DNA of 11,167 nucleotides from Collinsella sp. (GTDB lineage Bacteria > Actinomycetota > Coriobacteriia > Coriobacteriales > Coriobacteriaceae): positions 1 to 11,167 of the forward strand of contig JAUMSH010000055.1 of assembly GCA_031292915.1 (NCBI GenBank), written 5' to 3'. This document shows positions 1-5,928 of the stretch, in pieces. Positions within the stretch are counted from its first letter, which is position 1. Each line of letters starts with the position of its first letter. The notes under the pieces are model-generated. The model was not told where the DNA came from. It saw only the letters and a list, made by a program, of their open reading frames with translations, and did not search any database. A program made the position numbers and the translations under genes.

Positions 1-83
1 GGCTCGGTATAGGGCAGGATCGGCAATGCAATGCGAAAAACCGTCTGATATGTTCGGCACCAGGCACGACGGGCTAGATGCAT
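1..83 (-). CDS. Iron-containing alcohol dehydrogenase, N-terminal fragment
   Basis: Only the first 27 codons are present; the gene runs off the left edge. The reading begins with ATG at 83 behind an AGGAGT ribosome binding site (about 92-97). It starts MHLARRAWCRTYQ and continues through a hydrophobic FRIALPILPY stretch. From memory, this N-terminal pattern (aromatic and basic residues, then a short hydrophobic segment ending in LPYxEP) is typical of iron-containing alcohol dehydrogenases of anaerobic Firmicutes and Actinobacteria, which reduce aldehydes or ketones with NAD(P)H. No catalytic or metal-binding residue is in the visible part, so the family call rests on this short stretch and is tentative. 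It diverges from the rubrerythrin gene. A Rex-like palindrome lies just upstream, which would suit an NADH-consuming fermentation enzyme. Confidence 0.5.
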   Translation of the reverse strand, partial: MHLARRAWCRTYQTVFRIALPILPYTE

Positions 84-100
84 AAAGGAAACTCCTTCAT

Positions 101-118
101 TTGTTGATAGGTCAACAT
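101..118. promoter_or_regulatory. Rex-like redox operator
   Basis: The 18-bp sequence TTGTTGATAGGTCAACAT is a 7-4-7 palindrome with one mismatch in the arms. It is close to the clostridial Rex consensus TTGTTAANNNNTTAACAA. It sits 18 bp upstream of the ATG of the putative alcohol dehydrogenase, on the start side of a possible leftward -10 (TACAAT, 130-135). A repressor bound here would cover the transcription start. Rex senses the NADH/NAD+ ratio and commonly controls alcohol dehydrogenase genes. The palindrome is seen directly; assignment to Rex is inference. Confidence 0.4.
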
Positions 119-197
119 TTGCTCGCCCGATTGTACTCAGCAGAGATCGCAGACGCCCTCCAAATCTTTAACCAATCAACATCTTAATATCTCAAAA

Positions 198-225
198 TTG
201 TTTTATAAAAAATCATTCCTATTAG
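198..225 (+). promoter_or_regulatory. Possible rubrerythrin promoter
   Basis: TTGTTT (198-203) and TATTAG (220-225) are separated by 16 bp in an AT-rich stretch upstream of the rubrerythrin gene. Transcription from here would leave a leader of about 105 nt. The match to consensus is modest. The rest of 119-197 shows nothing else recognisable. Confidence 0.3.
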
Positions 226-273
226 GCTTCACATTTGGTTGCATTTATGGAAAATAGAACTCGTCAAGACGCA

Positions 274-304
274 CGTCCGGAGAGGGCCCTTACGGGACCG
301 GACG
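274..304 (+). other. Hairpin in rubrerythrin 5' leader
   Basis: CGTCCGG (274-280) pairs perfectly with CCGGACG (298-304), and the interior can add CCC/GGG around a TTAC loop. The hairpin lies 35 nt upstream of the start codon, ahead of the ribosome binding site, and no U-tract follows it. It may stabilise the transcript or be a regulatory fold; its role is unknown. Confidence 0.35.
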
Positions 305-339
305 AGCGCACAATCGCCATCGATCGAAAGGATCGAATC

Positions 340-900
340 ATGAAGTTTGTTTGCCCCGTTTGCGGTTATGTGGAAGAGTTCGACGGCGACCAGCTGCCCG
401 AGGATTTTAAGTGCCCCCAGTGCGGCGTTCCCGGTTCTCGTTTCCTGAAGCAGGAGGAGGGCCAGCGCGAGTGGGCTGCCGAGCACGTCGTGGGCGTCGC
501 CAAGATGGAGGGCGTCTCCGAGGACATCGTTGCCGACCTGCGCGCCAACTTTGAGGGCGAGTGCTCCGAGGTCGGTATGTACCTGGCCATGGCTCGCGTC
601 GCTCATCGCGAGGGCTATCCCGAGATCGGCCTGTACTGGGAGAAGGCTGCCCACGAGGAGGCCGAGCACGCTGCCAAGTTCGCTGAGCTCCTGGGCGAGG
701 TCGTGACCGATTCCACCAAGAAGAACCTCGAGATGCGCGTTGAGGCCGAGAACGGCGCCACCGCCGGCAAGACTGATCTTGCCAAGCGCGCCAAGGCCGC
801 TGGCCTCGATGCCATCCACGACACCGTCCACGAGATGGCTCGCGACGAGGCTCGCCACGGCAAGGCTTTCGCCGGCCTGCTCAAGCGCTACTTTGGCTAA
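340..900 (+). CDS. Reverse rubrerythrin (NADH peroxidase type)
   Basis: A 186-residue cytoplasmic non-haem diiron protein that detoxifies hydrogen peroxide in anaerobes, with electrons passed through its rubredoxin centre. Residues 1-37 form the rubredoxin-like domain, with CPVCG near residue 5 and CPQCG near residue 25. The rest is a ferritin-like four-helix domain with diiron ligand motifs in ECSEVGMY, HEEAEHAAKF, RVEAE and ARDEARHGKAF. The rubredoxin-first order marks the reverse rubrerythrin class known from clostridia. The ATG at 340 has AAAGGA at 327-332. An in-frame ATG at 235 would add 35 residues that do not look like rubredoxin and would translate through a leader hairpin, so it is rejected. 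The gene appears to be monocistronic and is followed by a strong terminator. Confidence 0.93.
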   Translation: MKFVCPVCGYVEEFDGDQLPEDFKCPQCGVPGSRFLKQEEGQREWAAEHVVGVAKMEGVSEDIVADLRANFEGECSEVGMYLAMARVAHREGYPEIGLYWEKAAHEEAEHAAKFAELLGEVVTDSTKKNLEMRVEAENGATAGKTDLAKRAKAAGLDAIHDTVHEMARDEARHGKAFAGLLKRYFG

Positions 901-935
901 GCCAGCCGTCTGAGAGACAATCTCTAGCTTGATAA

Positions 936-964
936 GGCCCGGACCGCACGGTTCGGGCCTTTTT
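936..964 (+). terminator. Intrinsic terminator of the rubrerythrin gene
   Basis: A 10-bp GC-rich stem (936-945 with 950-959, one G-U pair) closes a GCAC loop and is followed by five T residues. It begins 35 bp after the rubrerythrin stop codon. Confidence 0.93.
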
Positions 965-1029
965 GTGTCTCGAGGACTCGTTAACGCCCTGAAATTGGAC
1001 CGCCTTCGGCATCGGTTTCTCGTCAAAAA

Positions 1030-1152
1030 CTAAGTGAGTAGACTTTTTGAAACTTGCCGAGCACACCAACCATATTGCTTTATAAAGCCGCAGGTAAATG
1101 ACTTGTTGCAAAACGGCCTGGTCGCCAAAGTGCCAAAAGTCTACTCACTTAG
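1030..1152. repeat. Dispersed inverted-repeat element, copy A
   Basis: The element is bounded by a perfect 18-bp terminal inverted repeat: CTAAGTGAGTAGACTTTT at 1030-1047 and its complement at 1135-1152. Imperfect complementarity continues inward. A second copy (2453-2573) lies in the same orientation; by hand alignment, 99 of 121 positions agree, with the ends and the 1100-1131 part best conserved. It encodes no protein and shows no clear target-site duplication. The right terminal repeat overlaps the end of the leftward gene at 1141 and supplies its last codons and TAG stop. It could be a MITE-like element or an exported structured 3' element. Confidence 0.85.
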
Positions 1153-2268
1153 AACCGCAGCCGTCCACGATCGAGCTGTTTTGCGTCTAACGGGCATCTT
1201 TCCGTCGATTACTCCCAATTTTGTCCAGTCAACGAATAGTTCAGACCGGAGTAATGTCTCAGCCCTTTGCTCATCTTGGCTTTTATCACGATATTCAGCA
1301 TCGAGCATCCTGCATACGGCCTTAACGATCGCGCGGAATCTATCCTCATCGGATATCTGTCTGTGTGTCAGGAGAAGTACATCGTAGCCCATGGCCTGAA
1401 GGGCCGTCATGCGGTCTGCGTCACGCAAGCCATCCCCTACGCGTCCGTGCGAGGCCTTTCCCTGACATTCAATGGCCACCTGTCGCCTGCCGTCCGGCGT
1501 AGAAAGTAGTAGGTCGATATATACACGGGACTTTCCCACAATCGCTCGAGCACTTGTGCTTAGCGCCACTTCGACATTGAGCTCTATACCGCAAAACCCT
1601 TCGCCTCCCAGGGCTCGCGGCAGCCCGAGCAACAAATACGCCTCGACCTCAAAAGGCGACGCGGCACCCAATGGGACGAGTTGCGATACCGCCATAAATC
1701 TATTGCCGTAACGCATCCCGCAAACATCTGAACAAAAACGGTCAAGGTCTCCGCCCAAAACCAAAGCGTCTCGACGCCATAAATTTGAAGTGGCGCCGTC
1801 CTCGGACGGGCAGCGCACCCAACCGAACGTTGTCGAAATCGCGCCCGAATCAATTGCACGCGTAAGCTCCGCCTCAAGTGCCGCCGGCAGAGCACACACC
1901 GCAAACAGGCCGCACATCTCCGCCAACACAAAAAGAAGCTGAAGATCCGTCAGATGCCGCGACATGATGAATGCCGTCAGTAGAGGAGACGTAATCAAAA
2001 ATCCATGCTCCGTTTCCAGCACGGATTCCCTGGGGAGCTCACCAAGGAACAGCCGCTGCCTAATGCTGGCAGGGCAAGTCCGTTTGTTTCTCGTACGAAC
2101 CAATGTATACAGCGGAAAACCGAGCGCAACCGCAGCCGTCGGGTTACGGGCGAGATCATATCGCTGCCGGTCTTCTTCCGGTCGCGGAAGCGGCGGACAC
2201 AAAGCGCGGACTTGAGGAGGCAAACGCCAGTACCTAAAAGCCGATATGTCACAAAGTAGATCTTTCAT
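1141..2268 (-). CDS. DUF559/AbiEi-like PD-(D/E)XK-fold protein
   Basis: About 375 residues from the ATG at 2268. A GTG at 2274 is in frame two codons earlier, and neither start has a good ribosome binding site. In numbering from the GTG, the middle part (about 70-125: LP, ITSPLLT and a hydrophobic LLFVLAEMCGLFAV segment) resembles the second domain of AbiEi-type antitoxins. The C-terminal part is DUF559-like: SPFEVEAYLLLGLPRALGG (206-224), D254, the E269-x-Q271 strand, H276, D285/D287-R288 and the LLLTHRQISD strand (301-309). DUF559 belongs to the PD-(D/E)XK/Vsr nuclease-like superfamily. No AbiEii-type toxin partner gene is adjacent, and the N-terminal winged helix usual in AbiEi was not recognised. 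The last three codons and the stop lie in repeat copy A. The gene is bracketed by two direct repeats, which suggests an accessory cassette. Function is unknown; a defence or DNA-processing role is only suggested by the fold. Confidence 0.75.
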   Translation of the reverse strand: MKDLLCDISAFRYWRLPPQVRALCPPLPRPEEDRQRYDLARNPTAAVALGFPLYTLVRTRNKRTCPASIRQRLFLGELPRESVLETEHGFLITSPLLTAFIMSRHLTDLQLLFVLAEMCGLFAVCALPAALEAELTRAIDSGAISTTFGWVRCPSEDGATSNLWRRDALVLGGDLDRFCSDVCGMRYGNRFMAVSQLVPLGAASPFEVEAYLLLGLPRALGGEGFCGIELNVEVALSTSARAIVGKSRVYIDLLLSTPDGRRQVAIECQGKASHGRVGDGLRDADRMTALQAMGYDVLLLTHRQISDEDRFRAIVKAVCRMLDAEYRDKSQDEQRAETLLRSELFVDWTKLGVIDGKMPVRRKTARSWTAAVLSE

Positions 2269-2274
2269 AGGCAC

Positions 2275-2452
2275 AGGAAAACACGAATTTCAACCCAGCC
2301 TGTCTCGCATTGGGGCGAACGCACCAAAAATGGCACCGAACGGACTGTTAAGTTTTCAACAGCCCTCCCCAACTGGCCAAAAGCTTGCCAAAAGCTGGAC
2401 GAAGCCCCGTTGAAAACCCCATTTTTTTTCTTATGCAGAAACTTTGCGCGGC
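2275..2452. other. Intergenic region with inverted and tandem short repeats
   Basis: This region lies upstream of the DUF559-like gene. It holds a 9-bp inverted repeat, GTTTTCAAC (2352-2360) and GTTGAAAAC (2409-2417). Inside it is a tandem pair of GCCAAAAGCT (2376-2385 and 2387-2396, 11-bp period). A run of eight T residues follows at about 2422-2429 on the + strand. No convincing coding sequence or leftward promoter was found. The repeats may be regulatory for the DUF559-like gene or remnants of rearrangement. Confidence 0.4.
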
Positions 2453-2573
2453 AAGTGAGTAGACTTTTTTGAACATCCCGAGCAGGCCGGTCATCCTGCT
2501 TTTCAAAACCGCAGGTAGATAGCTTGTTACAAAACTGCCTGGTCGCCAAAGTTCCAAAGGTCTACTCGCTTAG
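2453..2573. repeat. Dispersed inverted-repeat element, copy B
   Basis: Second copy of the element at 1030-1152, in direct orientation and about 82% identical by hand alignment. Its ends again form inverted repeats (AAGTGAGTAGAC at 2453-2464 against GTCTACTCGCTT at 2560-2571), with one substitution in the arms. The rightmost part provides the last codons and TAG stop of pdxR, exactly as copy A does for the DUF559-like gene. Confidence 0.85.
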
Positions 2574-4001
2574 GTTGCAGAGTGCCCCCATGAGCTGCAA
2601 TTCCAAGGTATTAAGCACTTTTGGACTCAAATCGTCATACTGAACAAGAATTTGAGTTGAGTTTTCAGGGACAGATGCGCCATCGGCACACCAATAGCAG
2701 TCACTGACATCGACGAACGGGATACCCGAGCGCGTGAGGGCCCGCACAAAAGAGCTTCCACCCGCTCCGCGCTCTGCAGCCACGGTGCAGTAAAGGCCCG
2801 CGTCTGCATGCTCGATCGAGACCTCCCCTGCCGGGAACGCTTTCCGTACAAGCGCCGCCAGGCCATCGCGCGCCTCGCGAGCGCGCACGCGCACGCGGTT
2901 CACATGTCGCTCGTAATCACCCGATTCCAGCAAACGAGCCAAAGCGACCTGGTCAACAGAGCTCACCGATGAGGCGTAAAAACCAAGGTTGTGCCTAAAC
3001 CGCTCCATCAGCTCATCGGGCAACACCATGTACGCTAGACGCAACGCCGATGAAAGGCTCTTCGAAAACGTGTTGGTATAGATAACCGACTGGGCGGCGT
3101 CGATTGACGCGAGCGCGGGAATCGGCTTGCCGGCAAGGCGAAACTCACAATCGAAGTCGTCTTCGATGAGATACCGGCCCGGCTGCTCGGCTGCCCAGCT
3201 GAGCAGCGCGTAGCGACGCGCAATGCTCGTCACAAGGCCGGTCGGATACTGATGGGACGGCATCAGGTGAAGGACATCGGTCCCGCTTTTCTGCAGAGTG
3301 TTCAAGTCCACACCCTCATCATCCAACGGGATATGTCGAACTTTGCAGCCCATAGCCTGATAGATGCGCGTCAGGCGCAAATAGCCAGGGTCCTCAACGG
3401 CATACACCTTGTCCGCGCCAAGCAACTGAACCAACATGGTATCGAGCAGCTGGGCGCCCGCGCCGATAACAATGTTGTTGGGGTCGACATTCATACCCCT
3501 TGTCCCGCGCAGATGATGAGCAATCGCGCGTCGTAGCCGAGCGGTGCCCTGTGCCGGTGCGGGTGAGAAGATTTCGCGCTCGTCTTCGGATGCCAGCGTC
3601 GCCCGCAGTGCGCTTTGCCAAAGCCGCGCCGCCTCCAAAGTGGAAGGAGAAAGTGCGTCGAATTGCTCGACCCGTCCATCAACATCATGTGCGTTAAGAC
3701 CCGCAGGAGCGGAATCTCGATCAAGCTCTGTCTCAGCCGAAGCCAAAACCGGTGCATCCGGAAGCTCGCAAGCGTAGTAGCCACGACGCGGCTTAGAGCA
3801 AATATAGCCCTCGGCAAGTAACTGGCTATATGCATTCTCGATGGTAATGACACTGATTCCCAGATGACTGGCAAAGGCACGCTTAGACGGAAGATGCTTC
3901 CCCGCCGCAATGCGTCCAGCTACGATATCATCTCGAATTTGCTGGTAAATATACTCATAGAGCGATGCTTCGCCACGTTTTTCCAAATTGTAGTCAAGCA
4001 T
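2562..4001 (-). CDS. pdxR: MocR-type PLP-dependent regulator of the pdxST operon
   Basis: A 479-residue GntR-family protein of the MocR/GabR class. An N-terminal winged helix (about 10-75, with HLPSKRAFASHLGISVITIE) is joined by a linker to a fold-type I aminotransferase-like domain. That domain keeps the cofactor-binding signatures EDDFDCEF (about 280) and TFSKSL, with the Schiff-base lysine near residue 314. Such domains sense pyridoxal 5'-phosphate and usually do not catalyse transamination. The gene is divergent from pdxS with a 145-bp spacer containing direct repeats, the usual arrangement for PdxR, which supports the name. The ATG at 4001 is preferred because AGGTGA lies about 8 nt upstream. 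An ATG at 4034 would add 11 residues but has no ribosome binding site. The TAG stop lies within repeat copy B. Confidence 0.88.
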   Translation of the reverse strand: MLDYNLEKRGEASLYEYIYQQIRDDIVAGRIAAGKHLPSKRAFASHLGISVITIENAYSQLLAEGYICSKPRRGYYACELPDAPVLASAETELDRDSAPAGLNAHDVDGRVEQFDALSPSTLEAARLWQSALRATLASEDEREIFSPAPAQGTARLRRAIAHHLRGTRGMNVDPNNIVIGAGAQLLDTMLVQLLGADKVYAVEDPGYLRLTRIYQAMGCKVRHIPLDDEGVDLNTLQKSGTDVLHLMPSHQYPTGLVTSIARRYALLSWAAEQPGRYLIEDDFDCEFRLAGKPIPALASIDAAQSVIYTNTFSKSLSSALRLAYMVLPDELMERFRHNLGFYASSVSSVDQVALARLLESGDYERHVNRVRVRAREARDGLAALVRKAFPAGEVSIEHADAGLYCTVAAERGAGGSSFVRALTRSGIPFVDVSDCYWCADGASVPENSTQILVQYDDLSPKVLNTLELQLMGALCNLSE

Positions 4002-4012
4002 GAGCCTATCAC

Positions 4013-4054
4013 CTGACCTTATTAAGTCATTCAATCTGGTATTAGTCTGACCTT
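4013..4054. promoter_or_regulatory. Putative PdxR direct-repeat operator
   Basis: CTGACCTT occurs twice in the same orientation, at 4013-4020 and 4047-4054, 34 bp apart (slightly over three helical turns). Related GTCATT sequences follow both. MocR-class dimers typically bind direct repeats. The right copy abuts the proposed -35 of the pdxST promoter and the left copy lies within the pdxR leader. One dimer could therefore activate or repress pdxST and autoregulate pdxR. The repeats are seen; the binding is inferred. Confidence 0.5.
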
Positions 4055-4081
4055 GTCATTATCTCGAAAACTGAGTATTTC
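4053..4081 (+). promoter_or_regulatory. Probable pdxST promoter
   Basis: TTGTCA (4053-4058) and TATTTC (4076-4081) are spaced by 17 bp, giving a leader of about 60 nt before pdxS. The -35 overlaps the end of the second CTGACCTT repeat, suitable for control by PdxR. Confidence 0.45.
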
Positions 4082-4146
4082 GCCATAACCAGCTCCCAGA
4101 TAGGATGTTCCGTCAAGCAATGCACATGCCAACCAAGGGAGCAACC

Positions 4147-5037
4147 ATGGCAGAACAGACCAGCAAGGCCGATCGCGTCAAACTCAATCGCGAGCTCGCG
4201 CAGATGCTCAAGGGCGGCGTCATCATGGACGTCACCACGCCCGAGCAGGCACGCATCGCCGAGGAGGCGGGCGCCTGCGCCGTCATGGCACTCGAGCGCA
4301 TCCCGGCCGACATCCGTGCCGCAGGCGGCGTCTCGCGCATGAGCGACCCCAAGATGATCAAGGGCATCCAAGAGGCCGTCTCCATCCCCGTCATGGCCAA
4401 GTGCCGCATCGGTCACATCGTCGAGGCGCAGGTCCTTCAAGCCATCGAGATCGACTACATCGATGAGTCCGAGGTTCTCTCCCCTGCCGACGATGTCTAC
4501 CACATCGACAAGACCCAGTTTGACGTCCCGTTTGTCTGCGGTGCCCGCGACCTGGGCGAGGCGCTGCGCCGTGTTGCCGAGGGCGCCACGATGATCCGCA
4601 CCAAGGGCGAGCCGGGCACGGGCGACGTCGTCCAGGCTGTGCGCCATATGCGCAAGATTCAAAAGCAGATCCGCGACGTAGTTGCCCTGCGTGACGACGA
4701 GCTCTTTGAGACAGCCAAGCAGCTGCAGGTGCCGGTCGAGCTGGTCCGCGAGGTCCACGCCACGGGCAAGCTTCCCGTCGTGAACTTTGCCGCCGGCGGC
4801 GTAGCGACCCCCGCCGACGCCGCGCTGATGATGCAGCTGGGCGCCGAGGGCGTCTTTGTGGGCTCGGGCATCTTTAAGAGCGGCGACCCGGCCAAGCGCG
4901 CCGCCGCCATCGTCAAGGCCGTGGCAAACTTCACCGATGCTAAGCTCATTGCCGAGCTTTCGGAGGACCTGGGCGAGGCCATGGTCGGCATCAACGCCGA
5001 CGAGATCGAGGTCATCATGGAAGAGCGCGGACGCTAG
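4147..5037 (+). CDS. pdxS: Pyridoxal 5'-phosphate synthase, synthase subunit
   Basis: A 296-residue cytoplasmic TIM-barrel enzyme, the expected family length. It condenses a pentose phosphate, glyceraldehyde 3-phosphate and ammonia into pyridoxal 5'-phosphate, and it assembles into a dodecamer that binds PdxT. The signature residues are present: D28 in GGVIMDVT, K85 in PVMAKCRIGH (Schiff base with the pentose) and K153 in RTKGEPGTGD (second lysine). They correspond to D24, K81 and K149 of the B. subtilis enzyme. The phosphate-binding segments NFAAGGVATPADAA and GAEGVFVGSGIFKS are also present. The ATG at 4147 has AAGGGAG at 4135-4141; an in-frame ATG at 4105 is poorer and would add 14 atypical residues. 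The pdxT gene follows after 20 bp, in one operon. Confidence 0.98.
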   Translation: MAEQTSKADRVKLNRELAQMLKGGVIMDVTTPEQARIAEEAGACAVMALERIPADIRAAGGVSRMSDPKMIKGIQEAVSIPVMAKCRIGHIVEAQVLQAIEIDYIDESEVLSPADDVYHIDKTQFDVPFVCGARDLGEALRRVAEGATMIRTKGEPGTGDVVQAVRHMRKIQKQIRDVVALRDDELFETAKQLQVPVELVREVHATGKLPVVNFAAGGVATPADAALMMQLGAEGVFVGSGIFKSGDPAKRAAAIVKAVANFTDAKLIAELSEDLGEAMVGINADEIEVIMEERGR

Positions 5038-5057
5038 TCCAGCAGAAAGGATCGCGC

Positions 5058-5645
5058 ATGAGCGATTACGCAGACCAGACGGTCGCCGTGCTGGCGGTCC
5101 AAGGTGCTTTTGCCGAGCACGAGGCGAGGCTGTCCGAGCTGGGCGCACACTGTATTGAGCTGAGGCAGGCGGCCGATTTGCAGCAGGACTTTGACCGTCT
5201 AGTACTTCCCGGCGGTGAGTCTACCGTTCAAGGAAAGCTGCTTGATGAGTTGGGCATGCTCGAGGAGCTTCGTGCCCGCATTGTTGAAGGCATGCCCGTC
5301 CTGGGCACCTGCGCCGGCCTGATTCTGCTGGCTCACGACCTTGCCGCCCATGACGATAAGGGCACGCCGCGTTTGGCAACCATGGATGTGCTTGTCGAGC
5401 GCAATGCCTACGGCAGACAGCTCGGCAGCTTTCGAACCAAGGGGCAGGTAGCCGGCATCGACGGTGAAGTGCCGCTGACGTTTATCCGCGCGCCCCGCAT
5501 CGTCGAGGTCCACGGCGACGCAAAGGCCTTAGCGAAAGTCGACGGGTGCATCGTCGCCGCGCGCCAGGGCAACCAGCTCGGCGTAACCTTCCACCCCGAA
5601 CTCGATGAAGACACCCGCCTCCACGAACTGTTCCTACAAATGTAG
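5058..5645 (+). CDS. pdxT: Pyridoxal 5'-phosphate synthase, glutaminase subunit
   Basis: A 195-residue class I glutamine amidotransferase that hydrolyses glutamine and channels ammonia to PdxS. The family signatures are intact: AVQGAF near 13-18, PGGEST (51-56), the nucleophile C85 in GTCAGLILLA, R145 in FIRAP, and H179/E181 in FHPEL completing the triad. AAAGGA lies about 7 nt before the ATG at 5058. The gene is transcribed with pdxS and followed by a long terminator-like hairpin. Confidence 0.98.
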   Translation: MSDYADQTVAVLAVQGAFAEHEARLSELGAHCIELRQAADLQQDFDRLVLPGGESTVQGKLLDELGMLEELRARIVEGMPVLGTCAGLILLAHDLAAHDDKGTPRLATMDVLVERNAYGRQLGSFRTKGQVAGIDGEVPLTFIRAPRIVEVHGDAKALAKVDGCIVAARQGNQLGVTFHPELDEDTRLHELFLQM

Positions 5646-5668
5646 GCATCGAAATCAACAAACGAAAC

Positions 5669-5738
5669 GAGAGTGGATAATCTCCCACTTTGAGCTTGAA
5701 TATGGGCTCATACCGGGAGATTATCACTCTCATTTTTT
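5669..5738 (+). terminator. Long hairpin terminator after pdxT
   Basis: A 17-bp stem (5669-5686 with 5715-5731, one bulged G) encloses a second small stem (TGAGC 5691-5695 with GCTCA 5706-5710). It is followed by T residues at 5733-5738. It begins 23 bp after the pdxT stop. The stem is longer than a usual intrinsic terminator and AT-rich in the middle, so it might also be a repeat-derived or processed RNA. Confidence 0.75.
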
Positions 5739-5777
5739 GGTACAAATGATTCCTTGGGGATGCCGATGTTTTGGCAC

Positions 5778-5926
5778 CGACAGCGAGCGCCCACCAGAGC
5801 GAACAAATTGGCATGAAAAGAGGACGGCATAGACCTTCTGGTCATGCCGTCCTCTTTGAATGACAAGTTGTCGCTCTGGTGGGCGCGCAGCGTCAACTAG
5901 TTACGCGGTTCGTAGAACCGCGTAAC
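5778..5926. ncRNA. Conserved structured element, copy 1
   Basis: A 149-nt element with two hairpins, described on the + strand. A 16-bp perfect outer helix (5787-5802 with 5871-5886) continues through short helices and a tandem G-A mismatch. It leads to a 14-bp perfect helix (5817-5830 with 5844-5857), a bulged A and a GACC-TTCT-GGTC cap. The conserved junction CGCGCAGCGTCAA (5884-5896) leads to a 12-bp hairpin with a GTA loop (5900-5911 with 5915-5926). Copy 2 at 9123-9271 has the same length and architecture, with different helix sequences but identical loop and junction sequences. It lies between convergent genes and ends 2 nt from the stop codon of the RGG-repeat gene. The inner hairpin with flanking A and T residues could terminate transcription both ways, but that does not explain the conserved loops. 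Transcribed strand and function are unknown. Confidence 0.7.
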
Positions 5927-5928
5927 CC

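Noticed and set aside
235..339. Upstream start of rubrerythrin giving 35 extra residues
   Set aside because: The extension is unrelated to rubredoxin, spans a leader hairpin and has no ribosome binding site, whereas the ATG at 340 does.
1030..1152. Insertion sequence with a transposase
   Set aside because: The element has terminal inverted repeats but is only 123 bp long, contains no transposase frame and shows no clear target duplication; it can at most be non-autonomous.
2265..2557. Small leftward frames across repeat copy B and the adjacent spacer
   Set aside because: They overlap the repeat and the end of pdxR, have no ribosome binding site, and look random in composition.
4042..5148. 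Long open frame on the - strand opposite pdxS
   Set aside because: It is the complement of pdxS, whose motifs are unmistakable; the antisense translation is rich in L, H, D and A with no domain, as expected for a GC-rich shadow.
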